Below are positions 34,779 through 44,972 of a DNA stretch of 64,000 nucleotides, piece by piece. The DNA comes from Salegentibacter mishustinae (GTDB lineage Bacteria > Bacteroidota > Bacteroidia > Flavobacteriales > Flavobacteriaceae), in the NCBI RefSeq assembly GCF_002900095.1, contig NZ_LLKN01000002.1:2666001-2730000 (forward strand), written 5' to 3'. The translations under genes and the position numbers were made by a program. The notes beneath the pieces were generated by a model, which saw only the letters and a list, made by a program, of their open reading frames with translations, was not told where the DNA came from and made no database searches. Within the stretch, counting starts at the first letter, position 1. The number at the start of each line of letters is the position of its first letter.

Positions 34779-36224
34779 ATGAGAATTCTTCTTACAGGTG
34801 CCAACGGTTATATAGGAATGCGATTGCTACCCGAACTTTTAGCACAGGGACACGAGGTGGTTTGCGCTGTTCGAAATAAAAACCGATTTACTTCTAATGA
34901 AGAACTGCTTGAAAAAGTAGAGATTGTAGAACTTGATTTCCTTAAAGATAAAAACGCTCCTGAAAAAATAAAGAATATTGATGTAGCCTATTACCTCATT
35001 CATTCTATGAGTGGAAACACCAAAGATTTTGACACCCAGGAAGCAGAAGCCGCGAGGAATTTCAATAAGATAATGGCCGATACTTCGGTAAACCAGGTAA
35101 TTTATTTAAGCGGAATTATTAATACTGAGGAACTTTCTAAACACCTTAAATCGAGAAAAAAAGTAGAGGAAATTCTATATAGCGGTAATTTTAAAGTCAC
35201 CGTACTAAGGGCAGCAATCATTGTTGGCTCGGGGAGTTCGTCCTTTGAAATCATTAGAGATCTCTGTGAAAAGTTACCGGTAATGATCACTCCAAAATGG
35301 GTGGAAACCAAATGTCAGCCTATTTCTATTCGTGATATAATCAAATTTCTAACCGGTGTGATTGGAAAAGAAGAATGTTACAATCAATCTTTTGATGTTG
35401 GGGGCCCAGATGTACTTACTTATAAGGAAATGATGCTGAAATATGCCCAGGTTCGAAATCTAAAGTTATGGATCTTGAGTGTACCGGTAATGTCTCCCAA
35501 ACTCTCCTCTTATTGGCTTTATTTTGTAACCTCAACGTCTTACAAACTTGCGCAAAATCTCGTGGATAGTATGAGTGTTGAAGTAATTACCAACGATACC
35601 CGATTGCAGGATATCCTAAACATTAAACCTATATCTTACACCGAAGCCATAGAACTTGCTTTTTATAAAATTGAACAAAACCAGGTAATTTCCAGCTGGA
35701 AAGATTCTTTAAGCAGCGGTCGTTTTAATAAAGAATTGAACAAATATATACAGGTTCCCAAATATGGTTGCCTTTTGGATAAGCAATCTGTTAAAGTAGA
35801 AAATCCAGACGAAGTGCTGGAACGCATCTGGGCTATTGGCGGTTTAAACGGTTGGTATTATGGAAATTGGTTATGGAAATTTCGTGGATATATAGACAAG
35901 TTTTTTGGTGGTGTAGGATTGCGACGAGGTAGAACCCACCCCAACAAAATAGCTTCTGGAGATTCTTTAGATTTCTGGCGTGTTCTTTTAGCCGATAAAG
36001 AAGAAAGGCGGCTATTACTTTTTGCCGAAATGAAAGTTCCAGGCGAAGCCTGGTTAGAATTCTGTATAGATAAAGAAAATGTTTTGCATCAAACCGCTAC
36101 GTTTAGACCCAAAGGCATATGGGGCCGACTTTACTGGTATGCTATGTATCCTTTTCATTACTTTATCTTTGAAGGAATGCTAAATAAAATTGCAAAAGGC
36201 GAACCCACAAAACAAATAGCTTAG
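34779..36224 (+). CDS. SDR-fold NAD(P)-binding protein with C-terminal DUF2867
   Basis: 481 residues from an ATG. Seen: N-terminal Rossmann motif TGANGYIG at 6-13, YYLIHSMSG near 72, an atypical extended-SDR core to about residue 290, then a C-terminal domain with GGLNGWYYGNWLWKFRG, GLRRGRTHP and a closing basic-aromatic segment typical of DUF2867. Such fusions are annotated as NAD-dependent epimerase-like; substrate unknown. It precedes the BCCT transporter by 60 bp. Confidence 0.85.
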   Translation: MRILLTGANGYIGMRLLPELLAQGHEVVCAVRNKNRFTSNEELLEKVEIVELDFLKDKNAPEKIKNIDVAYYLIHSMSGNTKDFDTQEAEAARNFNKIMADTSVNQVIYLSGIINTEELSKHLKSRKKVEEILYSGNFKVTVLRAAIIVGSGSSSFEIIRDLCEKLPVMITPKWVETKCQPISIRDIIKFLTGVIGKEECYNQSFDVGGPDVLTYKEMMLKYAQVRNLKLWILSVPVMSPKLSSYWLYFVTSTSYKLAQNLVDSMSVEVITNDTRLQDILNIKPISYTEAIELAFYKIEQNQVISSWKDSLSSGRFNKELNKYIQVPKYGCLLDKQSVKVENPDEVLERIWAIGGLNGWYYGNWLWKFRGYIDKFFGGVGLRRGRTHPNKIASGDSLDFWRVLLADKEERRLLLFAEMKVPGEAWLEFCIDKENVLHQTATFRPKGIWGRLYWYAMYPFHYFIFEGMLNKIAKGEPTKQIA

Positions 36225-36284
36225 GAATTTCTGAATTCTTTAAATTTGAAAAACCACTTAATATAAACTGATTAGCAATAAATT

Positions 36285-37775
36285 TTGACGCAATTTTTCC
36301 GAGCTTTTCTTAAAAATCCATTGCTTTATATTGCATCGGGAATTCTATTTTTTCTCGCCCTTTTTATCTTTTTCTTTACCGATTTTTTCTACGAACTCAT
36401 AGAAATTGGATCTGTTTGGGTACGTGAGCATTTTGGAGGCTTTTACCTATGGCTTGGGTTACTATGCGTTTTTTTCCTAATCTTTATCGCTTTTTCAAGG
36501 TTAGGAAGAATAAAGCTGGGAAACTCTCCACCAGAATTCGACCGACTTTCCTGGATTGCGATGCTTTATAGCGCCGGAATGGGTTCAGGGATTTTACTAA
36601 GAGCCGTACAAGAACCGGTTTTTATGTATTTAAATTCGCCAATAGAAACCAGTTCCACTTCTGAAGTCATTGCCCTGGAATATACCTTTTACCAATGGGG
36701 TTTTACAGCCTGGGCATTTTACGGGATTTTCGCATTACTTATTGCTTACTCTCTATTTGTTAGAAAATCTGACATTCTTCTGGGAACCAGTTTACCTCAA
36801 TTAAAAAAAATAAAATATCTACCCGAGGGAGTAAATTTGCTCACTATTCTTACTACTGTTTTTGGGTTGGTCGCAGCAATTGGTTTGGGGACCACTCAAA
36901 TTGAAGGCGGCATTAGTCACCTTACTTCCACACCTGCCGGAACACTTTGGCTTATAGTCTTATTAGTATTTATAATCTGTTTAGTAGCATTTATTTCGGC
37001 ATTTGCCGGGATAACCAAGGGGATAAAACGCATCTCTAATTGGAATATTTATATCACAGTGATTCTAATGTTCTTTGTGTTTTTCCAGATAGACATTCTG
37101 AATGTTTTTTCTCGTTTTTTCGAATCCCTTTATAGCTATATTATAGATTTTGTTCCGCTTAGTTTAGCACTCGGAAAATACAATCCAGGAAAAGAATTTC
37201 TAACAGATTGGACTTATTATTACTGGGCATTTTGGTTAGCCTGGGCACCATTCACCGGAATTTTTATCGCCAGGATCTCCAAAGGTAGAAGTATCAGAGA
37301 AATGATTCTGGGAGTACTGATCATTCCATCGCTGGGCAGTTTCTTTTGGTTTAGCGTATTTGGCTCGGCTTCGTTTGATCTCATAGGAAATATGGAGAGC
37401 TACACCGGCGAATTTGATAATGTTTTCACCTCCCTGTTTCGTTTTTTTGAAGGTTTTCCGTTTGCAAATTTCACCAATATTGTCACCATAATTCTACTAA
37501 TTAGTTTTTTGGTGACTTCGGTAGATTCTGCAATTTATGTATTAAGTATGTTTAGTGATAAAGGAAAGGAACATCCCAGGAAAAAATTCAGGTTGATCTG
37601 GGCAATTTTAATCCTTATTTTTTCCGAAGCGATAATAATTCTGGGAAGCATAAAACCAGATAGCAATGTACTTACTGCGATGCAGAAGTTTTTGATAATT
37701 AGCTCCCTTCCCTTTGCTTTTTTTACCGCCGCAATTATAATTTTGTTTCTAAGAGATCTGTATAAGAAGTATTGA
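36285..37775 (+). CDS. BCCT family (betaine/carnitine/choline) transporter
   Basis: Secondary transporter of quaternary ammonium solutes in the inner membrane. 496 residues, about 12 membrane segments. Seen: the glycine stretch YSAGMGSGILL near 100 and the family signature WTYYYWAFWLAWAPFTGIFIAR, read across about 310-331, followed by ISKGRSIREMILG. The frame opens with a TTG directly after an in-frame TAA, so a TTG or a later start is forced. In marine flavobacteria such proteins serve osmoprotectant uptake; the exact solute is not shown. Confidence 0.9.
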   Translation: MTQFFRAFLKNPLLYIASGILFFLALFIFFFTDFFYELIEIGSVWVREHFGGFYLWLGLLCVFFLIFIAFSRLGRIKLGNSPPEFDRLSWIAMLYSAGMGSGILLRAVQEPVFMYLNSPIETSSTSEVIALEYTFYQWGFTAWAFYGIFALLIAYSLFVRKSDILLGTSLPQLKKIKYLPEGVNLLTILTTVFGLVAAIGLGTTQIEGGISHLTSTPAGTLWLIVLLVFIICLVAFISAFAGITKGIKRISNWNIYITVILMFFVFFQIDILNVFSRFFESLYSYIIDFVPLSLALGKYNPGKEFLTDWTYYYWAFWLAWAPFTGIFIARISKGRSIREMILGVLIIPSLGSFFWFSVFGSASFDLIGNMESYTGEFDNVFTSLFRFFEGFPFANFTNIVTIILLISFLVTSVDSAIYVLSMFSDKGKEHPRKKFRLIWAILILIFSEAIIILGSIKPDSNVLTAMQKFLIISSLPFAFFTAAIIILFLRDLYKKY

Positions 37776-37788
37776 ATTTAAACCAAAA

Positions 37789-37865
37789 CCCCTTCGGCCT
37801 GCGGCCACCTCTGCATTCCTCTCGCTCCTTTCGTCGATCGTCGGATGCAAGAAAAAGGGGAGGAA
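37789..37865. repeat. GC-rich intergenic repeat with nested inverted arms
   Basis: Between the convergent BCCT and CtlX genes: CCCCTT (37789-37794) against AAGGGG (37855-37860) outside, TGCATTCC (37812-37819) against GGATGCA (37843-37849) inside, and a GGCC-TGC-GGCC unit near the left arm. It is richer in GC than the flanks. CCCCTTCGGCC-type repeats recur, from memory, between flavobacterial genes. It may also act as a terminator for both genes. Confidence 0.55.
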
Positions 37866-37885
37866 CTTTATTTACTTGACGAAAA

Positions 37886-38809
37886 CTAAGCTTTTGGTAA
37901 GAAAACTTCGGCCATCATACAGCGGGCGCTACCGCCGCCACAAGTTTCTATTACGTGGAGGTCACTGCTTAAGATTTCACAATGCTTTTCAATTTTAGCA
38001 ATTTGATCCTTATTTAAACTCCCGTGAGCACGATCACTCATTACCAGAAACTTATTATCCTTTCCCTGTACCTGTAGCATATTCCCGGCAAATTCATGCA
38101 TTTGCTCTTCAGTGATGGTGATCACTTCTTTCCCATCTTCCTTTAGATGTTTCAATACATTTTTACGCTCTTTAGCATTATCTATGGTATCCAGACAAAT
38201 CACCGCAAAGTTTTCTGCCAGGCACATCATAACATTGGTATGATATATAGCTTTCCTTTTACCGCCAACACTTTGATTAGCGTTAAAAATTACAGGTGTA
38301 AATTCAAAATCTTCGCAAAATTCAATTAGAAGGTCTTCATCTGCACGAGGTGATAGCGCACAGTAAGCTTTACGGTTTACCCTATCCAGCAATAAGCTTC
38401 CGGTCCCTTCCAGGAATAGATCGTGTTCTTCAGCTTCTGTATAATCTACAATATTCTTTATTTTAAAACCTTCTTCTTCAAGCCTGGCAAAATATTCTAA
38501 TCGCCTTTCTTTTCTGCGGTTTTCAGCAAACATTGGATATAGACCTATATCTCCATTTTCGTGAAAGGAAACCCAGTTATTAGGAAAAATAGAATCTGGG
38601 GAATCATCTTCCAATTTATCATTTACCACAATAACGTTTACCCCAACTTTTTTAAGCTTTGAGGCAAATTCATCAAATTCTGCCTGGGCGCGTTCATTTA
38701 CATTATCGGCGGTAAGGTCTTTTTGAAAATAGTTATTCACCGCAGTTTGCTCGTTCGTTCTAAACGCCACCGGGCGCACCATCAAAATTGTATCTGTAAT
38801 CTGTCTCAT
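37886..38809 (-). CDS. ctlX: Arginine-deiminase-fold hydrolase, CtlX type
   Basis: Guanidino-group-modifying (amidinotransferase fold) enzyme, 307 residues from an ATG. Seen: opening ILMVRPVAF, NNWVSFHENGDIGLYPMFAENRR with the substrate-contact region, catalytic His in VGGKRKAIYHTNVMM, and nucleophile Cys in CGGGSARCMMAEVFLP at the end. Bacteroidetes members are named citrulline utilisation hydrolase CtlX; the activity here is inferred. It lies 4 bp after the second family member. Confidence 0.82.
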   Translation of the reverse strand: MRQITDTILMVRPVAFRTNEQTAVNNYFQKDLTADNVNERAQAEFDEFASKLKKVGVNVIVVNDKLEDDSPDSIFPNNWVSFHENGDIGLYPMFAENRRKERRLEYFARLEEEGFKIKNIVDYTEAEEHDLFLEGTGSLLLDRVNRKAYCALSPRADEDLLIEFCEDFEFTPVIFNANQSVGGKRKAIYHTNVMMCLAENFAVICLDTIDNAKERKNVLKHLKEDGKEVITITEEQMHEFAGNMLQVQGKDNKFLVMSDRAHGSLNKDQIAKIEKHCEILSSDLHVIETCGGGSARCMMAEVFLPKA

Positions 38810-38813
38810 AATT

Positions 38814-39725
38814 CTATTCTCTAATTAACGGTAAGGTTGAACAACGCAAAAGCCCTTCCTGTTTAGAAATTTCAGCGTAAGGCACTTCTTCCACAGTAAT
38901 GCCCTGTTCCCTTAACCAGGCATTTAATCTTGTAAAATTCTTTTCTGAAATCACTACATCTTCAGCGATAGAGAAAATATTGGAATTCATATAATACATC
39001 TCATCACGAGTAATTTCAAAAACATTTTCTTTTCCGAAAAGATTCACCAACCAGGTATATTCTTCTTCTTCCAGAAATCCGTTTCTATGAATAATTGCTT
39101 TGCCTTTTCCAACAGGCTGAAAACAACAATCTAAATGCAAAGCATTATCACGAGGCTCGGTATTCGACTTTCTTAAATTGAAAGAAACCACTTTTTTATT
39201 CGGAAATAATTCCTGCAAGGCTTCTACCGCCTGTACGTTGGTACGCGCTGTGATATAGTCTTTATAATCGGCGCCGCGATAAGTCCCTACCAAAATATAA
39301 TCCCCAAACGGCATTACATCTCCACCTTCTATATGTGCCTCTTCCGGTAACTGCAAGACTTTTGAAGGATCTATTTGCTGAATTACATGACTAATAGCTT
39401 CAATTTCCTGTTCGCGATCTGGTAGAATATTAGATTTAATGAATTTATCATCGATTACAAAAGCGATATCGCGGGTAAAAATCTGGTTATAATCTTTTAT
39501 GATCTTTGGTCGAAAAACCTGTACATCATATTTTTCCAGCACTTTGGCTACGGCATCCATTTCAGCAACCATATCTTTTTCTTTAGGATAAGATCCCATT
39601 TTGATAAATTCGGCTGATTTTGGATCATAAGCCTCTTCCAAAGAAGGCTCGGGCCCATTGCTTTCTGCTGTACCTAAAACTACCGCCTTAAGGCGTGAAG
39701 TTTCATTTTTTATATTCAATTTCAC
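38814..39725 (-). CDS. Arginine deiminase/DDAH-family protein
   Basis: Second amidinotransferase-fold enzyme. The frame opens with ATG at 39761, but that codon lies inside the gltA terminator hairpin and the first 12 residues are not family-like; the GTG at 39725 gives 303 residues and is preferred. Seen: RDIAFVIDDKFI near 95, EAHIEGGDVMPFGDYILVGTY near 145, HLDCCFQPVGKGKAI with the catalytic His near 210, and Cys in LLRCSTLPLIRE near the end. Substrate may be dimethylarginine, arginine or citrulline. Confidence 0.82.
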   Translation of the reverse strand: MKLNIKNETSRLKAVVLGTAESNGPEPSLEEAYDPKSAEFIKMGSYPKEKDMVAEMDAVAKVLEKYDVQVFRPKIIKDYNQIFTRDIAFVIDDKFIKSNILPDREQEIEAISHVIQQIDPSKVLQLPEEAHIEGGDVMPFGDYILVGTYRGADYKDYITARTNVQAVEALQELFPNKKVVSFNLRKSNTEPRDNALHLDCCFQPVGKGKAIIHRNGFLEEEEYTWLVNLFGKENVFEITRDEMYYMNSNIFSIAEDVVISEKNFTRLNAWLREQGITVEEVPYAEISKQEGLLRCSTLPLIRE

Positions 39726-39748
39726 AAGTAAAATTTTCACCAAATATA

Positions 39749-39780
39749 GAAAAAGCTTCATACGATGATGAAGCTTTTTC
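39749..39780 (-). terminator. gltA intrinsic terminator
   Basis: GAAAAAGCTTCAT (39749-39761) pairs with ATGAAGCTTTTTC (39768-39780), a perfect 13-bp stem with a 6-nt loop, 28 nt after the gltA stop. The U-run lies in the 3' arm. It contains the ATG that opens the next reading frame. Confidence 0.75.
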
Positions 39781-39808
39781 CAGATTTATTATTATGTGAG
39801 ATAGTTTC

Positions 39809-41089
39809 CTATCTCTTATCAACTTCTTTAAATTCACGAAGGTTTGTACCGGTGTAAATTTGACGTGGACGCCCAATTGGCTCTTTCATCAATCTCATTT
39901 CTCTCCACTGGGCAATCCATCCCGGAAGCCTACCAAGAGCAAACATTACGGTAAACATTTCTACCGGAATACCCAATGCGCGATAAATAATTCCTGAATA
40001 GAAATCTACGTTTGGATATAATTTTCTATCTACGAAGTATTGATCTTCTAAAGCTTCTTTCTCAAGACCTTTTGCGATCTCCAATACAGGATCGTCTACA
40101 CCAAGTTGCCCAAGAACTTCATCGGCAGATTTCTTGATGATCTTAGCTCGTGGATCAAAGTTTTTATAAACACGGTGTCCAAAGCCCATTAGACGGAACG
40201 GATCGTCTTTATCTTTGGCTTTAGCCATAAATTTCTTAGTATCACCACCATCTTCTTTAATTCTCTCCAGCATTTCTATTACTGCCTGATTAGCGCCACC
40301 GTGAAGTGGTCCCCAAAGTGCAGAAATTCCGGCCGAGATTGAAGCAAATAATCCTGCGTGAGAAGAACCTACCATTCTTACTGTTGAAGTAGAACAGTTT
40401 TGTTCGTGATCTGCGTGAAGAATTAATAACTTATCTAATGCTTCTATAACCGCTTTATCTACGCTGTAGCTTTTTCCCGGTTTTTCGAACATCATTTTAT
40501 GAAGATTCTCTACATAACCAAGTGTATCGTCTCCATAGTTCAACGGAAGACTATTTTTCTTTCTAAGAGTCCAGGCTGCAAGAACCGGGAATTTACCAAG
40601 AATCTTCACTATAGCTTTATACATATCTTCTTCAGACTCTACATTTACTGAAGATGGGTTAAAAGCTATAAGCGCACTGGTTAAAGAAGAAAGCACGCCC
40701 ATTGGGTGAGCAGACTTTGGAAAACCGTCAAGGATCTTCTTCATCTCCTCATCTACGGCAGACTCTTCTTTAATATCAGCATAAAATTTATCTAATTGGG
40801 TCTTAGTTGGCAATTCTCCAAAAATAAGCAAGTAAGCTACTTCAAGAAAATCAGCCTTTTCTGCTAAAGACTCAATAGAATATCCTCGGTAACGAAGCAC
40901 GCCTTCTTCTCCATTAAGAAAAGTAATAGCGCTCTCACAACTACCTGTATTTTTATATCCACGATCCAGGGTAATAACGCCTGCTTCAGCACGCAGTTTC
41001 TTTATATCTATTCCCTGTTCATTTTCTGTACCTTCTACAATGGGAAATTCGTATTTTTTCCCATTTATTTCAATCGTCGCTTTTGACAT
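39809..41089 (-). CDS. gltA: Citrate synthase
   Basis: Condenses acetyl-CoA with oxaloacetate as the entry step of the TCA cycle. 426 residues from an ATG, the length of bacterial type II enzymes. Seen: LHADHEQNCSTSTVRMVGSS with a catalytic His region near 232, ALWGPLHGGANQAV near 262 with the second His, GFGHRVYKNFDPRA near 305, and the Asp region before DFYSGIIYRALG. It lies downstream of eno but behind eno's terminator. Confidence 0.97.
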   Translation of the reverse strand: MSKATIEINGKKYEFPIVEGTENEQGIDIKKLRAEAGVITLDRGYKNTGSCESAITFLNGEEGVLRYRGYSIESLAEKADFLEVAYLLIFGELPTKTQLDKFYADIKEESAVDEEMKKILDGFPKSAHPMGVLSSLTSALIAFNPSSVNVESEEDMYKAIVKILGKFPVLAAWTLRKKNSLPLNYGDDTLGYVENLHKMMFEKPGKSYSVDKAVIEALDKLLILHADHEQNCSTSTVRMVGSSHAGLFASISAGISALWGPLHGGANQAVIEMLERIKEDGGDTKKFMAKAKDKDDPFRLMGFGHRVYKNFDPRAKIIKKSADEVLGQLGVDDPVLEIAKGLEKEALEDQYFVDRKLYPNVDFYSGIIYRALGIPVEMFTVMFALGRLPGWIAQWREMRLMKEPIGRPRQIYTGTNLREFKEVDKR

Positions 41090-41230
41090 ATCTTAATTTT
41101 ATATACTTTGATTCAACTTATTTTCGAGAGTTGCTAATTTAAGAAATCTACTGTTAATTTTCCGTTAAGCGTTGATAAGATTTTCATTCAAACCGTCGAT
41201 TTCGAGGGCTTTTTTGCTGAATTGTCTCCA

Positions 41231-41264
41231 AAAAAAATCCCTTTTGAAAAAATATCAAAAGGGA
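41231..41264 (-). terminator. eno intrinsic terminator
   Basis: TCCCTTTTGA (41238-41247) pairs with TCAAAAGGGA (41255-41264), 10-bp stem, 7-nt loop. On the minus strand it is followed by a run of T residues (plus-strand A7 at 41231-41237). It is 26 nt after the eno stop. Confidence 0.88.
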
Positions 41265-41289
41265 CTCTGTTTTTAGCTAAAATCAATAA

Positions 41290-42588
<1,299 letters not shown>

Positions 42589-42771
42589 TTAGTTAATTGA
42601 TTTAAATGCAAGATACAAATTGAAGCCCAAAATAGCGAGCGAAACAGGTAGTTTTAAAGCATTTATAACATTATGGAAACACGAAATGGTTTTCTAAAGG
42701 AAAGTCTTTAAAGGAATCTCAGGAAAAGGTTTTATTTGTTACGAATTTGCCGAAAAGCAAACTAATTACGC

Positions 42772-42803
42772 ATTTCTAAAATTCCGCAGAATATTTTAGA
42801 AAT
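42772..42803. repeat. 11-bp perfect inverted repeat downstream of the secreted-protein gene
   Basis: ATTTCTAAAAT (42772-42782) and ATTTTAGAAAT (42793-42803) with a 10-nt loop, 25 bp past the stop of the minus-strand gene. The stem is AT-rich and has no T-tract, so termination is only possible. The remainder of the 252-bp gap before eno (42577-42828) shows no other clear structure. Confidence 0.45.
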
Positions 42804-42828
42804 AACTACCACGGAAAATCTAATTATT

Positions 42829-43512
42829 TTAATCGTTTTTGGAAGCGAATGGATTGTAGTAAAATCTTAAGCCAAGACCAATTGTAGGAGTTGAAGCTGA
42901 TTGCATAAAGGCATCCTCTGTCGAATACTCCATGGTATACCAAACCTCGTTGGCATCTACCAATGTATAGTGAATGGAAAGAGCAAACCAATACCTGGGA
43001 GAAATCTGAATACCTTCAAAGCCAATAGCAAAACTCCAAAAAGAAGTTTTGATTTTAGCTTCCTCACTTTCCTTCACACCTATGTAGCGATTATTATCAC
43101 CACTATACACTAGATAAGCCGCTTCTCCCATTAATCTGCCTATATGATATTTTGGGGAAAAGGTGATATAAGCATCTTCTTCACCAAATTTAAGTTTCGG
43201 GTTTAAGGTGAATACTGAAAATTTAAACCGTTGCCTCAAAAGCCCCTTTCTTGGATCTTGAATGGTAAAATCTTCACCAAAAACAGTTCTTTCTGGGAGC
43301 GTGCCTCCCCCATAATCGAAACCAATTTCGGGAGCAAAAAACTTAATTTGATAGATTTGAGATCCTACTGAAAATTTCCCGAAGCTATTATCTTCAAAAT
43401 CGGTATTCCTGTAGCCTTCAAAACCCGCATAGAAAATAGGATGTTTTTGTGCATGAACCTTAGCAACAAAGAGAAATAAAAAAATGATAAAAATTAGTTT
43501 GAAAGAAGTCAT
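42829..43512 (-). CDS. Secreted/outer-membrane protein of unknown function
   Basis: Not recognised. 227 residues from the ATG at 43512; a TTG one codon earlier also opens the frame. Seen: signal peptide of about 20 residues ending VHAQ, then repeated amphipathic strands with aromatic residues (FSVFTLNPKLKFG, YWFALSIHYTLVD) and a closing GLGLRFYYNP, which suggest an eight- to ten-strand outer-membrane barrel. It lies between carA and eno, behind the carA terminator. Confidence 0.7.
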   Translation of the reverse strand: MTSFKLIFIIFLFLFVAKVHAQKHPIFYAGFEGYRNTDFEDNSFGKFSVGSQIYQIKFFAPEIGFDYGGGTLPERTVFGEDFTIQDPRKGLLRQRFKFSVFTLNPKLKFGEEDAYITFSPKYHIGRLMGEAAYLVYSGDNNRYIGVKESEEAKIKTSFWSFAIGFEGIQISPRYWFALSIHYTLVDANEVWYTMEYSTEDAFMQSASTPTIGLGLRFYYNPFASKND

Positions 43513-43636
43513 CAAATCTAATCAGCGTAATTGGAAAAATATGAAAACAGATAGAAGGTAAAATTTAATAGTTTCTCCATTGATGATTTTTGATGATTGA
43601 TGCGGCAATTTATAATAAAATCAGTTTTAAGAAAAG

Positions 43637-43668
43637 AAAAGCCCAAAATCTTTAAATTTTGGGCTTTT
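43637..43668. terminator. carA intrinsic terminator
   Basis: AAAAGCCCAAAAT (43637-43649) pairs with ATTTTGGGCTTTT (43656-43668), a 13-bp stem with a 6-nt loop, 22 nt after the carA stop. T residues follow on the minus strand. Confidence 0.88.
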
Positions 43669-43690
43669 GGATTAATTATTGTAAAATAAT

Positions 43691-44803
43691 TTAAGCTTTA
43701 GCTCTTTTTATTCTATCCATAAAGTCATCAAACAAATAACTGGCATCGTGTGGACCAGGGCTTGCTTCAGGGTGGTACTGAACTGAAAAACAGTTTTTAT
43801 TTTTCATCGCGATCCCTCCAACTGTATCATCATTCAAGCAAATATGAGTAATCTCCACTTCGCTGTTCGCCTCTGTTTCGGCTTTATCTACTGAGAACCC
43901 GTGATTTTGGGAAGTAATCTCGCCTTTACCAGTGATTAAATTCTTCACAGGATGATTTATTCCGCGATGACCGTGATGCATTTTATAGGTTTTTATACCA
44001 TTAGCAATTGCTATAATTTGGTGACCCAAACAAATTCCAAATAGCGGATGATCTTTTTCTAAAATTGCTTTAGTAAGATTTATGGCACTTTCCAAAGGTT
44101 GTGGATCTCCCGGGCCATTTGAAAGAAAATAGCCATCTGGATTCCATTCACTCATTTCCTCATAAGTTGCATTGTATGGAAAAACCTTTACATACACATC
44201 GCGCTTTTCAAAATTGCGAAGAATATTCTTCTTAATGCCAACATCTAGTGCAGCTATTTTATAAGTGGCATTTTCGTTTCCGAAGTAATATGGCTCATTA
44301 GTTGAAACTTTAGAAGCAAGTTCTAAACCGTTCATATCTGGCACTTCGGCAAGTTCTTTTTTAAGCCCTTCTATATTATCAACATCGGTTGAGATAATAG
44401 CGTTCATCGCTCCATTTTCTCTAATGTATGTTACTAAAGCACGAGTATCTACATCAGAAATAGCAAATAAGTTACTATCATCTAAAAACTCCTGAAGAGA
44501 AGAATCGGCAGCGGGACGCGAATGAGTGTAACTAAAATTCTTACAGATAAGCCCAGAAATCTTAGCTTTATCGGCTTCGCTTTCTTCGGCTAATGTTCCA
44601 TAATTACCAATATGTGCATTGGTAGTTACCATAAGCTGACCAAAATAAGATGGATCTGTAAAGATCTCCTGGTAACCGGTCATCCCGGTATTAAAACAAA
44701 CTTCTCCAACGGCTTTACCGTCTTTGTCTCCTACTGCCTTACCGTGAAAGATAGTACCATCTTCCAGTAAGATAATCGCTTTTTTTCGAGTTTGATATTT
44801 CAT
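43691..44803 (-). CDS. carA: Carbamoyl-phosphate synthase small (glutaminase) subunit
   Basis: Supplies ammonia from glutamine to CarB for arginine and pyrimidine synthesis. 370 residues from an ATG. Seen: N-terminal half with GEVCFNTGMTGYQEIFTDPS near 33, then a class I glutaminase domain with nucleophile Cys in FGICLGHQIIA near 248 and the His/Glu pair in HPEASPGPHDA near 345. carB is not adjacent. It follows the ribosomal block, but the rplQ terminator lies between. Confidence 0.97.
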   Translation of the reverse strand: MKYQTRKKAIILLEDGTIFHGKAVGDKDGKAVGEVCFNTGMTGYQEIFTDPSYFGQLMVTTNAHIGNYGTLAEESEADKAKISGLICKNFSYTHSRPAADSSLQEFLDDSNLFAISDVDTRALVTYIRENGAMNAIISTDVDNIEGLKKELAEVPDMNGLELASKVSTNEPYYFGNENATYKIAALDVGIKKNILRNFEKRDVYVKVFPYNATYEEMSEWNPDGYFLSNGPGDPQPLESAINLTKAILEKDHPLFGICLGHQIIAIANGIKTYKMHHGHRGINHPVKNLITGKGEITSQNHGFSVDKAETEANSEVEITHICLNDDTVGGIAMKNKNCFSVQYHPEASPGPHDASYLFDDFMDRIKRAKA

Positions 44804-44910
44804 AGTAATAATCCTAGATGTGTTTGTTGTGTTGAATGTTGTCCGTTAAAAAGGAAGTGAACTTTTTGATTTCCGCCTTCGCGGAAATGATTATTTCATT
44901 AGAATATATA

Positions 44911-44945
44911 AAAAAAGGATAAACCCAGAGAGTTTATCCTTTTTT
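44911..44945 (-). terminator. Terminator at the end of the ribosomal block (after rplQ)
   Basis: AAAAAAGGATAAAC (44911-44924) pairs with GTTTATCCTTTTTT (44932-44945), a 14-bp stem with a 7-nt loop and T-run, 28 nt after the rplQ stop. Confidence 0.9.
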
Positions 44946-44972
44946 AAAATTAGATTATTAAAAGATTCATTT

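Noticed and set aside
43513-43520. TAGATTTG -7 box directly before the secreted-protein gene
   Set aside because: It abuts the ATG, so transcription would begin inside the gene; probably chance.
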